Source: an archaeon | Lineage (GTDB): Archaea; Altiarchaeota; Altiarchaeia; JAFGQM01 | Length of the DNA stretch: 11,835 nucleotides | Direction: 5' to 3' | Assembly: GCA_029932835.1 (NCBI GenBank) | Contig: JAOZPI010000026.1 | Span: forward strand, 1 to 11,835 | Shown: piece after piece, positions 5,243 to 11,835 of the stretch | Position numbering within the stretch: the first letter of the stretch is position 1 | Layout of the letters: each line of letters begins with the position of its first letter | Notes under the pieces: model-generated | The model's input: only the letters and a program-made list of their open reading frames with translations | Told to the model about the DNA's origin: nothing | Databases searched by the model: none | Position numbers and translations under genes: made by a program

Positions 5243-6142
5243 CTATAAAAAGAAGCCGGCTGCGATCCCAGCTATGAGTGCGGGCCCTATTATAGGTGGC
5301 AAGGCTGGCAATGGTACTCTCCTGATATATCTGGTATAATAAACAACGCCTCCAAGCCCAACTACTGCTCCGCCCAGTGCGACAATAGGAACGATCCAGC
5401 TAGAAAAGCTCCTGGCAAGTGCCACAAAGAGGATTATTGGAAGTGCCACATCTCCTGTTCCCAGACACACACCTCTTCCCCCTCCGTCTTCCTTTTTCAT
5501 TCCCACTCTTTTCCTTGTATGCCTTGATCCTTTCTTTGGCTTCCCCTCTAGCTCAAACATCACTGGTAGGTGTTTTTCTCTTGAGAGCATAGCTAGTTCC
5601 ACCATATGCTTTGTCTTAAACACAGCGATCACATCATAAATGCACATAACAGCGATTATGATCAGGGAGGGAGCAAGGCCCAGGAAGGATCCAAGGGATC
5701 CCCCTGCCCCACCTATGGCAATTGACAGGCTTAGGTTCTTTGACAAATTTCCGCCAATAAAACGGATAGTTGTTGTCAGCACAGCCATCAGAAGGAAGAC
5801 GATCACATACCCAGCTTCTTCTCCTCCCGCTCCTTGAGCAGTGGAGATGCCCATTACGTCCAAAATTGCGAATTCCCAGAAAATCATAGATCCAACGAAA
5901 ACGATATACGCTTCAAGAATACGAAAGAGTAACCTCCCCTTGTAGAACTTGAGCACCACAAGGAGGACTATTGTGCTCAAAAAGATTATGGCCAGCATGT
6001 ACAGCCCGCCCTGTGGATCGTTCACGCTGCTGTCTGTCAGGGGATTTATTTCCCCAACCACCGGTATCATGTGCCACCCTGTGTATATCCCCAATAGGCC
6101 TGTTAGAAGAAAGAGGGGCAACAGCCAGAATGGGTTGTTCAT
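5243..6142 (-). CDS. presenilin-like intramembrane aspartyl protease (A22 / GxGD type)
   Basis: This 299-aa polytopic membrane protein has the signatures of archaeal presenilin homologues. YD is at 169-170 in CIYDVIAVFKTKH, GTGD at 228-231 (catalytic Asp231 with Asp170), and PAL at 279-281 in PLPALPPI. These proteases cut transmembrane segments of other membrane proteins. About nine hydrophobic segments can be placed: near 5-25, 48-65, 75-97, 110-128, 135-155, 157-175, 230-245, 248-268 and 282-299. A cytoplasmic-type loop at 200-222 is rich in Lys, Arg and Gly. The ATG at 6142 has GGAGG nine nt ahead. It starts 31 bp after the mcm stop on the same strand, so it is probably cotranscribed with mcm. 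The substrate is unknown. Confidence 0.92.
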   Translation of the reverse strand: MNNPFWLLPLFLLTGLLGIYTGWHMIPVVGEINPLTDSSVNDPQGGLYMLAIIFLSTIVLLVVLKFYKGRLLFRILEAYIVFVGSMIFWEFAILDVMGISTAQGAGGEEAGYVIVFLLMAVLTTTIRFIGGNLSKNLSLSIAIGGAGGSLGSFLGLAPSLIIIAVMCIYDVIAVFKTKHMVELAMLSREKHLPVMFELEGKPKKGSRHTRKRVGMKKEDGGGRGVCLGTGDVALPIILFVALARSFSSWIVPIVALGGAVVGLGGVVYYTRYIRRVPLPALPPIIGPALIAGIAAGFFL

Positions 6143-6173
6143 CTTCCGTCCCCTCCATTAGTTGACTTAAATC

Positions 6174-8261
6174 CTATCTGTTGACACTCTTTATGTGTCC
6201 GTGCCTTGGTTCGTACAAATCCCCCTTGTTGATCAGCTCTTGTATGAGCTTTTCTGCAGTTCGATTGTCTATGTTGTGATACTCTTGGGCTTCCTCTAGC
6301 ACTCTCTCCCTCGGAACCATGTCATATTCCTCTTCCAATCCCTTGACTATTGAAAGTATCGTGTAAATCCTGTCCCTCTCTGATTTTGGATGTTCGCTCA
6401 TTATGCGGTCAATATCAAAGCCTCCTGTTTCCCTTTCCATTCCAACCTCTCTCAATACAAATTCCACCAGCTTTATTGCTCTCTCTGCGTCCATCATCTC
6501 CACCTTGTCACTGAGCCTCAGCTTTGCAGACGCTTCAGAGAGCCTTACCAAAGCCTCAAGTTGCCTTGGCGTTAGCGGCACGCTCCCCCCGCTCCCTCTT
6601 TTTCTCAAATCCACGTAATAGTTTTTCAATCTTGTAATCGCTTCATCTGTTAAAACCGGGTGGCAGGTTCTCCTTGCATACGCTATGTATCTCTTTAGTA
6701 GTTCTGGGTCTATTGGTGGGGCTACCCCCTCCTTTAGTGTTTCTATGTCCTCTTCTGAAGCCTTTGCTAGTGTTTGGGAGAGTCGATGAGAGTTGAGGAT
6801 GTGAGTCGCGAGCTCCTGGTCTCTGGTCTCATCTAACACGTCCTTCACTGGGAATATCAAATCAAAGCGGGATATGAGAGTCGGAGGGATGTCAAATTGA
6901 TCTGCCGGGGGTTTATATGGGTCGAATCTTGAATATTTTGGATTGGCGGCTGCAAGAACTGCACTGTCCGCTCTAAATGTGGCTATTATCCCTGCCTTTG
7001 CAACACTTACTGTTTGTTGCTCCAACGCCTCGTGGATGGCCGAGCGGTCTTCCTCCCCCATCTTGTCAAATTCATCTATGCATGCAAGCCCTCCCGATGC
7101 CAGAACAAGTGCTCCAGCCTTTAGTACCCATCCCCCCTCCCCGAATTCGTCCTTCTCAGCAATGGCAGTCAATCCTCCTCCTGTGGCAGATTTTCCAGAA
7201 ACATACAGTGATTTTGGGGCTAGGCGGTCCACATACTTCAGCATTTGTGATTTCGCTGTTCCCGGGTCTCCAATGAGGAGAATGTGGATGTTGTCCCTTA
7301 TCTTCATCCCGTCAGGAAGCCTCTTGTTTGGTGTCCCGCCGCACAACTGTAGTGCTATCGCCTCTTTTGCCTCTCTATGTCCGTATATGGAGGGTGCTAT
7401 AGAATCTATTATCTTGTCAACAACCTTTGGATCCTCTGCAAGCTCTTTTATCTTTTTTTCCTCCTCCTCTGATATCTCCAGCTCTTCAAACTCAAACTCT
7501 GTGAACTCTATGTTATTTGCTTCTATATACTTCTGATAGACGGTGCCCTTATATTTTGGTGGCTCTAATCGCAGTATTCCATTTATAATAATTCTCTGTC
7601 CCGGAAGCACCTTATTCGTGAGATCTTCCTCCAGCCACACACTGATCCTCTTGGCTTGTTCCCCCCCCTTGAGCATCTCTAGCGGCTCCTGGACCTCTAT
7701 CTTCTGGAAGTTTGAAAATTTCGATCTCTCTGCTACCAGATCAAATTCCTTTCTTCCGCAGCCTTCACAGACAGGCGGCGGTTTTATGGTTTTGTCTGTC
7801 TGTATAACAATTGTTTCCCTCTTGCATCTCTTACAGACAAACACCCCCTTCCACACTCGTGGGAGCACATCTGTTATCTTGGTCACAAGCCCTTGAACGC
7901 TTATAAACTTTCCCAGGTGGTGGGAGGTGCAGTCCCTTATCATAATCTGCTGCTCCTGTGGGAAATTAAAAAATCGGGCATATATGCGGATGTCCTCATT
8001 TGCCCTGTCCATAGCTTTTGAGAAGGGGATATGCGCTTTTTCCTTCTCAAGCGCCTTGTTGAATTCTGCTATCACCTCATCCGGGTTATTTAACAGCTTC
8101 TCTCCGAGATGTGGAGAAAACTCCTCTAGCTCCTGGAAATCTATCAGAACTGCCTGTTTTTTTGGATAATGCTGCCCTATTAAGTTTAACTCATCTTTAC
8201 AGTGCTCTGTAAGGAAGGTGTCGATATCGTCCCATTCCATCTCGCTTGTTTCAGCAGGCAT
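6174..8261 (-). CDS. mcm: MCM replicative DNA helicase
   Basis: This 695-aa archaeal MCM is the hexameric 3'-5' helicase that unwinds DNA at the replication fork. The N-terminal domain carries a zinc knuckle, Cys143/146 (CKRC) and Cys165/168 (CEGC). The AAA+ core has Walker A GDPGTAKS (331-338), Walker B CIDEFDKM (394-401), sensor 1 Asn440 in AAANPKYSRFD, and the arginine finger Arg465 in ISRFDLIF. The last 75 or so residues match the C-terminal winged helix. It is full length with no intein. The frame continues to a TTG at 8276, but the ATG at 8261 is more likely. No ribosome-binding site precedes it, so the transcript may be leaderless. It follows the TBP gene by 66 bp and leads into the presenilin-like gene. 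Confidence 0.97.
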   Translation of the reverse strand: MPAETSEMEWDDIDTFLTEHCKDELNLIGQHYPKKQAVLIDFQELEEFSPHLGEKLLNNPDEVIAEFNKALEKEKAHIPFSKAMDRANEDIRIYARFFNFPQEQQIMIRDCTSHHLGKFISVQGLVTKITDVLPRVWKGVFVCKRCKRETIVIQTDKTIKPPPVCEGCGRKEFDLVAERSKFSNFQKIEVQEPLEMLKGGEQAKRISVWLEEDLTNKVLPGQRIIINGILRLEPPKYKGTVYQKYIEANNIEFTEFEFEELEISEEEEKKIKELAEDPKVVDKIIDSIAPSIYGHREAKEAIALQLCGGTPNKRLPDGMKIRDNIHILLIGDPGTAKSQMLKYVDRLAPKSLYVSGKSATGGGLTAIAEKDEFGEGGWVLKAGALVLASGGLACIDEFDKMGEEDRSAIHEALEQQTVSVAKAGIIATFRADSAVLAAANPKYSRFDPYKPPADQFDIPPTLISRFDLIFPVKDVLDETRDQELATHILNSHRLSQTLAKASEEDIETLKEGVAPPIDPELLKRYIAYARRTCHPVLTDEAITRLKNYYVDLRKRGSGGSVPLTPRQLEALVRLSEASAKLRLSDKVEMMDAERAIKLVEFVLREVGMERETGGFDIDRIMSEHPKSERDRIYTILSIVKGLEEEYDMVPRERVLEEAQEYHNIDNRTAEKLIQELINKGDLYEPRHGHIKSVNR

Positions 8262-8282
8262 TTTGAGAACTAGCAAAAGATT

Positions 8283-8327
8283 TGATCATAAGTCTTAAAA
8301 AATAAAATGAGAGGTCTTCATAACCCC
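8283..8327 (-). promoter_or_regulatory. A/T-rich TBP-mcm spacer: possible terminator and mcm promoter
   Basis: On the minus strand the spacer reads TTTTATTTTTTAAG (8296-8309). T-runs of this kind can end TBP transcripts, and the same A/T block could act as a TATA element for mcm. The two roles cannot be told apart from sequence, so whether TBP and mcm form one operon stays open. Confidence 0.3.
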
Positions 8328-8882
8328 TCACTCCATAACCGCTCCTATCTCCCTCAGCGATTTATCCACTCTCTCTATAGCCTTGTCAATGTCCTCCCAC
8401 TCTTTGGCCCCCACGACGTTTATCTTCCCGCTTGTGAATACCAGCACTACACACTTGGGATCCTTTACCCTGAATATCAGTCCTGGGAACTGCTCCGGTT
8501 CGTATTCTACATTGTCCAGCTCTGTGGCTGCTACATCTATATTGACCTCATATCCAAGATTTGCCGATACTACGAGATTTTGTACCTTTCTTTCTATCTT
8601 CTTTGGCTTTAGCCCGCCTTCCTTAAACTTTTTTTCTAATTCTTTCACGATTATTGGGATTTCATCCCAGTGGCGAGCTCCAGTGCAGTTTACCTTTCCA
8701 GAGGAGAATATAAGGGCGGAGACCCTCGGCTCCTTCATTCGATATATGGCGCCTGGAAAGTGATCTGGATCATATTCAATGTCTTTTGCCTTCTTTGAAA
8801 ACTGTTCTAGGTTTATCCTCTCCCCTATAGATACAGATATCACAAGGTTTTCAAGTTTCTTTTCCCATTTCGTTTTTGCCAT
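8328..8882 (-). CDS. tbp: TATA-box-binding protein (TBP)
   Basis: This 184-aa archaeal TBP binds box A and, with TFB, recruits RNA polymerase. It has two direct repeats of about 85 residues, visible as ENLVISVSIG / QNLVVSANLG, DPDHFPGAIYRM / EPEQFPGLIFRV and ALIFSSGKVNCTGA / VLVFTSGKINVVGA. These include the paired phenylalanine positions that kink DNA and the SGK motifs. The length is typical. The C-terminus (GAVME) lacks the long acidic tail seen in some archaea. The ATG at 8882 has a good ribosome-binding site, GGGGTG, five nt upstream (8888-8893). It heads a series of minus-strand genes that continues with mcm. Confidence 0.97.
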   Translation of the reverse strand: MAKTKWEKKLENLVISVSIGERINLEQFSKKAKDIEYDPDHFPGAIYRMKEPRVSALIFSSGKVNCTGARHWDEIPIIVKELEKKFKEGGLKPKKIERKVQNLVVSANLGYEVNIDVAATELDNVEYEPEQFPGLIFRVKDPKCVVLVFTSGKINVVGAKEWEDIDKAIERVDKSLREIGAVME

Positions 8883-8944
8883 TTTTTCACCCCATGGATA
8901 TGGAAATCTTTAGTCTGCAGAAAAAGCGGTTTATTAGAAGTAGA

Positions 8945-8968
8945 GTATATAAAAAAGGAGATCTCTTT
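8945..8968 (-). promoter_or_regulatory. TBP promoter: TATA box with adjacent palindrome
   Basis: On the minus strand TTTATATA (8947-8954) matches the archaeal box A consensus exactly, and would give a leader of about 40 nt before the TBP ATG. Directly upstream, where BRE lies, is GAGATCTC (8958-8965), extended imperfectly to 14 bp (8955-8968). Such a palindrome could be an operator or chance. The A/T block could also serve the + strand. Confidence 0.5.
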
Positions 8969-9006
8969 ATCTTTTTTACCTGCTAAAAGTAGCGCAGATA
9001 CAGAAA

Positions 9007-9141
9007 ATGGCCAAAGTGGCCAATCTTCCCAAGCATACTCTAGATGCTATGCTCAAGAGAGTGGTGGAATCCCCGTCTGATCAAGTGCGCGACCCTGCCC
9101 ATCTCTACGAAATATTCCAGACCCATCGACCAAGAAACTAA
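9007..9141 (+). CDS. possible 44-aa small protein upstream of metG
   Basis: A short ATG-to-TAA frame encodes a 44-residue polypeptide beginning MAKVANLPKHTLDAMLKRVV and ending in a basic HRPRN. It has an amphipathic helical N-terminal half and no cysteines. No ribosome-binding site precedes it. The A/T block at 8947-8957 reads TATATAAAAAA on this strand, but lies about 55 nt upstream. It is followed by metG after 43 bp. I do not recognise it. It could be a leader peptide, a small protein or a chance frame in a 302-bp gap that otherwise holds only promoter elements. Confidence 0.3.
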   Translation: MAKVANLPKHTLDAMLKRVVESPSDQVRDPAHLYEIFQTHRPRN

Positions 9142-9151
9142 TCTGCTGGAG

Positions 9152-9161
9152 AACGCTTTTT
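9152..9161 (+). promoter_or_regulatory. candidate TATA element for metG
   Basis: GCTTTTTAGG lies about 28 nt before the metG ATG at 9185. With no ribosome-binding site in between, this spacing suggests a leaderless transcript. The match to the consensus is poor. Confidence 0.3.
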
Positions 9162-9184
9162 AGGACCACTCTGAAAATAAGAAC

Positions 9185-11179
9185 ATGAAAGTACTTGTAA
9201 CCTCTGCTCTTCCATACGCAAATGGTCCTATGCACTTGGGGCATGTGCGCTCCACCTACATACCTGCAGATATCTATGTTCGCTTCCTTAGGTCCAGAAA
9301 TGTAGACGTCAAGTATGTTTGCGGCACAGATGAGCATGGAACCCCAATAGTCATAAGGGCAGAAGAGGAGGGAAAAACACCATTGGAGATAGCAAATAGA
9401 TACCATGACATCATAGAAAAAGAGCTAAGGGATCTTGGAATCTCCTTTGATAACTTTTCTCAAACATCCCGCGACCTGCATCATGATCTAACCCAACACT
9501 TCTATAAGAGGATTCAAAAAAATGGGTATATCTACGAGAAAAAGGTAATGCAGTTGTTCTGTCAGAAGTGCGGGCGCTTTCTTCCAGATAGATATGTGGT
9601 GGGTATCTGCTCATACTGTGGGGCGGAGGCGAGGGGAGATCATTGCGAGGCCTGCGGCAGACACCTCAATGCGAGAGAGTTGAGAAATCCCCGTTGTGTC
9701 GTATGTGGCAGCGTGCCAGTTCAAAAGGAAACAACGCACTACTTCTTCAAACTCTCAGCCTTTTCCAAGCAGCTCTCCACCTATTTAAAGACTGCTGAGA
9801 TATCACAGAATGCCAAGAATTATGCATCCAGGTGGCTCTCGGAGTTGGAGGATTGGGATATCACGAGGGATATGCAGTGGGGCGTGGGAATACCCAATAC
9901 AGACAAGGTTTTCTATGTGTGGTTTGATGCACCCATTGGTTACATCTCGTTTACAAAAGAGATAACCGACGATTGGAGAGACTACTGGAGCGGCAGGGTG
10001 GTTCACTTTATCGGAAAGGACATAATCTACCATCATGTCCTCTTTTGGCCGGCAATGTTAATAGCCGAGGGAGAATTCCCTCCTCCTGCGGTGGTTCAAG
10101 CAGGCGGCTTCCTTACACTTGAGGGAGAGAAGATGTCCACATCTAGGAATCACGTCGTCTGGATTCGTGACTACCTGAACCACTTCCCCCCAGATTACCT
10201 CCGCTTTTACCTTGTCTCCGCTGCCTCCATAGACCAAGACATAGACTTCTCTTGGAGGTCCTTTGCTGATAAGATAAACACCGAGCTTATAGGAAATTAC
10301 GGAAACTTCATAAACCGCGTCCTCACTTTTTGCAAGAATCACTTTGATGGCACCCTCCCCGCACCCACAACCTTCGATAGCAGGGATCTTGCTCTCATAA
10401 ACAAAATAGGCGATGCCCATTCGAGAGTTACAAAGCTCATGGAGAAGTTTGACTTCCTCGGGGCTATAAGGGAACTAATGCGACTTTCTAAGTTCGGCAA
10501 CGAGTATTTCCAGAGCAAGGAACCATGGAAGGGAGGGGGGGAGAACGTTGTCTACCTAAGCGTAAACCTCGCTCGATCACTGGCTGTCCTTTTGGAGCCA
10601 TTTATTCCCTTCTCCAGCAAGGAAATTCTGAAACAGATCAAGACTACTGGCGGGTGGGAGACAGCAGGAGAGTTGTTCTTAAAGCCTGGACATAAAATAG
10701 GCAATATCCACCCTGTTTTCAGGAAAATAGAAGAATCCGAGGTGGAGGCGGAGATCAAAAAATTGAAAGAGGCCAGCAGCTCCCACAGGACCCCTTCCAG
10801 AACCGGCGCTTCCACCCCAACTGCCAAGACTCCATCTAAAATACTTCAAAAAAAGAAAATGATCGGATTGGATGACTTTGAAAAGCTGGATCTTCGGGTA
10901 GCGGAAATCTTGAGTGTAGAACCACACCCGAATGCAGACAAGCTGTATGTCATGGAGATAGACCTTGGAGGAGAAAAAAGGCAGATAGTGGCAGGCCTGC
11001 GCAAGTACTACAAACCAGAGGAGCTAAGGGGGAAAAGGATCGTTGTAATAGCAAACCTAAAGCCAGCAAAACTGCGAGGAGTGGAATCAAATGGTATGCT
11101 CCTTGCCGCAGAAAAGGACGGGAAGCTGGCCTTGTTGACCATTGACAAGCCCATAGAAAACGGAGCAGTAGTTGGGTAG
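9185..11179 (+). CDS. metG: methionyl-tRNA synthetase with fused C-terminal tRNA-binding domain
   Basis: This 664-aa class I synthetase charges initiator and elongator tRNA-Met. The HIGH motif is HLGH (17-20) and the KMSKS loop is KMSTS (316-320). The connective peptide holds eight cysteines in four pairs (126/129, 142/145, 154/157, 171/174), enough for two zinc knuckles. The anticodon-binding helical domain covers roughly 365-520. A charged helix and a Ser/Thr/Pro/Lys-rich linker (about 520-558) lead to a C-terminal OB-fold tRNA-binding domain (560-664) of the Trbp111/EMAPII type, with LDLRVAEILSVEPHPNADKLYV and NLKPAKLRGVESNGMLLAA. In some archaea this domain is a separate protein; here it is fused. 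The ATG at 9185 starts the canonical KVLVTSALPYANG. Confidence 0.97.
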   Translation: MKVLVTSALPYANGPMHLGHVRSTYIPADIYVRFLRSRNVDVKYVCGTDEHGTPIVIRAEEEGKTPLEIANRYHDIIEKELRDLGISFDNFSQTSRDLHHDLTQHFYKRIQKNGYIYEKKVMQLFCQKCGRFLPDRYVVGICSYCGAEARGDHCEACGRHLNARELRNPRCVVCGSVPVQKETTHYFFKLSAFSKQLSTYLKTAEISQNAKNYASRWLSELEDWDITRDMQWGVGIPNTDKVFYVWFDAPIGYISFTKEITDDWRDYWSGRVVHFIGKDIIYHHVLFWPAMLIAEGEFPPPAVVQAGGFLTLEGEKMSTSRNHVVWIRDYLNHFPPDYLRFYLVSAASIDQDIDFSWRSFADKINTELIGNYGNFINRVLTFCKNHFDGTLPAPTTFDSRDLALINKIGDAHSRVTKLMEKFDFLGAIRELMRLSKFGNEYFQSKEPWKGGGENVVYLSVNLARSLAVLLEPFIPFSSKEILKQIKTTGGWETAGELFLKPGHKIGNIHPVFRKIEESEVEAEIKKLKEASSSHRTPSRTGASTPTAKTPSKILQKKKMIGLDDFEKLDLRVAEILSVEPHPNADKLYVMEIDLGGEKRQIVAGLRKYYKPEELRGKRIVVIANLKPAKLRGVESNGMLLAAEKDGKLALLTIDKPIENGAVVG

Positions 11180-11230
11180 AGAAAAAAGAAAGTTAAAGAA
11201 GAAAGAAAGGGGGGCAGGCCTAGAGCCCAC
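11180..11230. terminator. convergent spacer with T-rich run on the minus strand
   Basis: The 51 bp between metG and the convergent Yip1-like gene are almost pure purine on the + strand, so the minus strand has C/T runs ending in TTTTTT (11182-11187). GGGC-AGGCCTAGA-GCCC (11214-11230 region) can form a short stem. It probably terminates the minus-strand gene; evidence is compositional. Confidence 0.35.
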
Positions 11231-11835
11231 CTAGTAATATACAACCTTTGGTATCTTTATTGTTTGGTGGTAGTAATACGAGTTAAGAAGTCCGGCATAC
11301 CCGCCCCAAATCACTGAAGAAACAACAGCCCCCGCTATTGCTCCAAAGATGAAGTCTATCACCAGAGCTGCAACCACTGCCACGATAGCTGCCACGATGG
11401 ACTTGTCTGTTCCGTACCTGGCTCCACCACCAAGATATAGGAGGTAACCTGTGTATAAAACGCCTAGGAAACTAATAACTATTGCCAATATGCCGAGCCC
11501 CCACATCCACGACAGGATTCCGCTCAGGAATCCAATAGCAATCGCTGGTGTGGCTGCATAGCCTACTACTGTGACTCCCTCCTCATTGCTGATTTGCCTC
11601 CCGAGCACTCCATTGCTCAGGAGAGCCAGCACAAACCCAGCTCCGAGCCATGCTATTATGTTCCCTATGTATATCACAACAGCATATAGGATACCGTACC
11701 CAATTCCTATAATGCTTGCCCATCCTATCATCCACCCGAGGATGCTCCCAATCAGGGGCAGCAGGGATATTATCGCCAGATAAATCACCATCTGCCCTAT
11801 GGGCTTTGGTTGTACACTTCCCAGAAACTGCTTCG
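11231..11835 (-). CDS. Yip1-like polytopic membrane protein (N-terminus outside window)
   Basis: The frame stays open from its stop at 11231 to the window edge, giving about 200 residues. The first Met in view (11791) is probably internal, because the codons before it read KQFLGSVQPKPIGQ, like the amphipathic lead-in of archaeal Yip1-domain proteins before the first membrane segment. About five hydrophobic segments follow: ISLLPLIGSILGW, a Gly/Ile-rich segment with IAWLGAGFVLALLSNGVLG, AATPAIAIGFLSGILSW, LGILAIVISFLGVLYTGYLLYLG and IVAAIVAVVAALVIDFIFGAIAGAVV. The tail is Tyr-rich. Yip1 relatives in eukaryotes act in vesicle traffic; the archaeal role is not established. The family call rests on topology and general resemblance. 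Confidence 0.7.
   Translation of the reverse strand, partial: KQFLGSVQPKPIGQMVIYLAIISLLPLIGSILGWMIGWASIIGIGYGILYAVVIYIGNIIAWLGAGFVLALLSNGVLGRQISNEEGVTVVGYAATPAIAIGFLSGILSWMWGLGILAIVISFLGVLYTGYLLYLGGGARYGTDKSIVAAIVAVVAALVIDFIFGAIAGAVVSSVIWGGYAGLLNSYYYHQTIKIPKVVYY

Noticed and set aside
6943..7536. 197-codon open frame on the + strand inside mcm
   Set aside because: It lies antisense to the conserved AAA+ core, reads as a Ser/Pro/Ala-rich low-complexity protein, and has no ribosome-binding site. It is a by-product of mcm codon use.
9053..9406. 117-codon minus-strand frame over the metG start
   Set aside because: It is antisense to the metG HIGH region, rich in Cys, Tyr and Trp with no domain, and metG is certain.
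1..11835. CRISPR arrays, insertion sequences, integrase or att sites, phage genes
   Set aside because: No regularly spaced repeats, transposase-like ORFs or integrase motifs were seen. The only tandem repeat is the two-copy 18-bp unit at 4442-4477.

Overview
The window is a piece of an archaeal chromosome, most likely from a euryarchaeal-type lineage. The evidence is a two-repeat archaeal TATA-binding protein (TBP), a single MCM replicative helicase, archaeal-type TruD, a presenilin-like GxGD membrane protease, a spliced tRNA-Thr with U73 and no encoded CCA, and TATA-box promoters often paired with GGTG/GGAGG ribosome-binding sites. I cannot fix the genus from the sequence alone. Most of it is ordinary informational and central-carbon housekeeping. 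The less explained parts are small cysteine-rich proteins, one orphan protein, repeated intergenic motifs and a tandem repeat.

Layout. (1) 1-640, + strand: the C-terminal part of arginyl-tRNA synthetase. (2) 683-2106, - strand: a two-gene unit in which a small zinc-ribbon protein overlaps, by a TGATG junction, the start of the tRNA pseudouridine-13 synthase TruD, which is convergent with argS. (3) 2246-2380, + strand: tRNA-Thr(GGU) with a 61-nt intron at the canonical 37/38 position. (4) 2408-4359: a divergent pair, a DhnA/FbaB-type class I aldolase on - and a class I fructose-1,6-bisphosphatase on +, around a 128-bp promoter region carrying repeated TTATCCCCC / CCCCTGTTTAT motifs. Together they would run triose phosphate to fructose-6-phosphate in gluconeogenesis. 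(5) 4436-8882, - strand: five same-strand genes, in transcription order TBP, MCM, presenilin-like protease, a 114-aa unknown and a small four-CxxC protein whose 3' end runs through two 18-bp tandem repeats. (6) 9007-11179, + strand: a possible 44-aa ORF, then methionyl-tRNA synthetase with a fused C-terminal tRNA-binding OB domain. (7) 11231-11835, - strand: a polytopic Yip1-like membrane protein that continues past the window edge.

How the genes fit together. Two tRNA synthetases, a tRNA modification enzyme and a tRNA gene serve translation. TBP and MCM serve transcription initiation and replication. The aldolase and FBPase form a gluconeogenic pair. I find no CRISPR array, transposase, integrase or phage gene. 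The strongest leads are: the shared C5 motif at the aldolase/FBPase and small zinc-protein promoters; the 18-bp repeat whose copies are each hairpin plus T-run inside a coding end; and the small cysteine-rich proteins coupled to housekeeping genes. No clearly new multi-gene system is evident.
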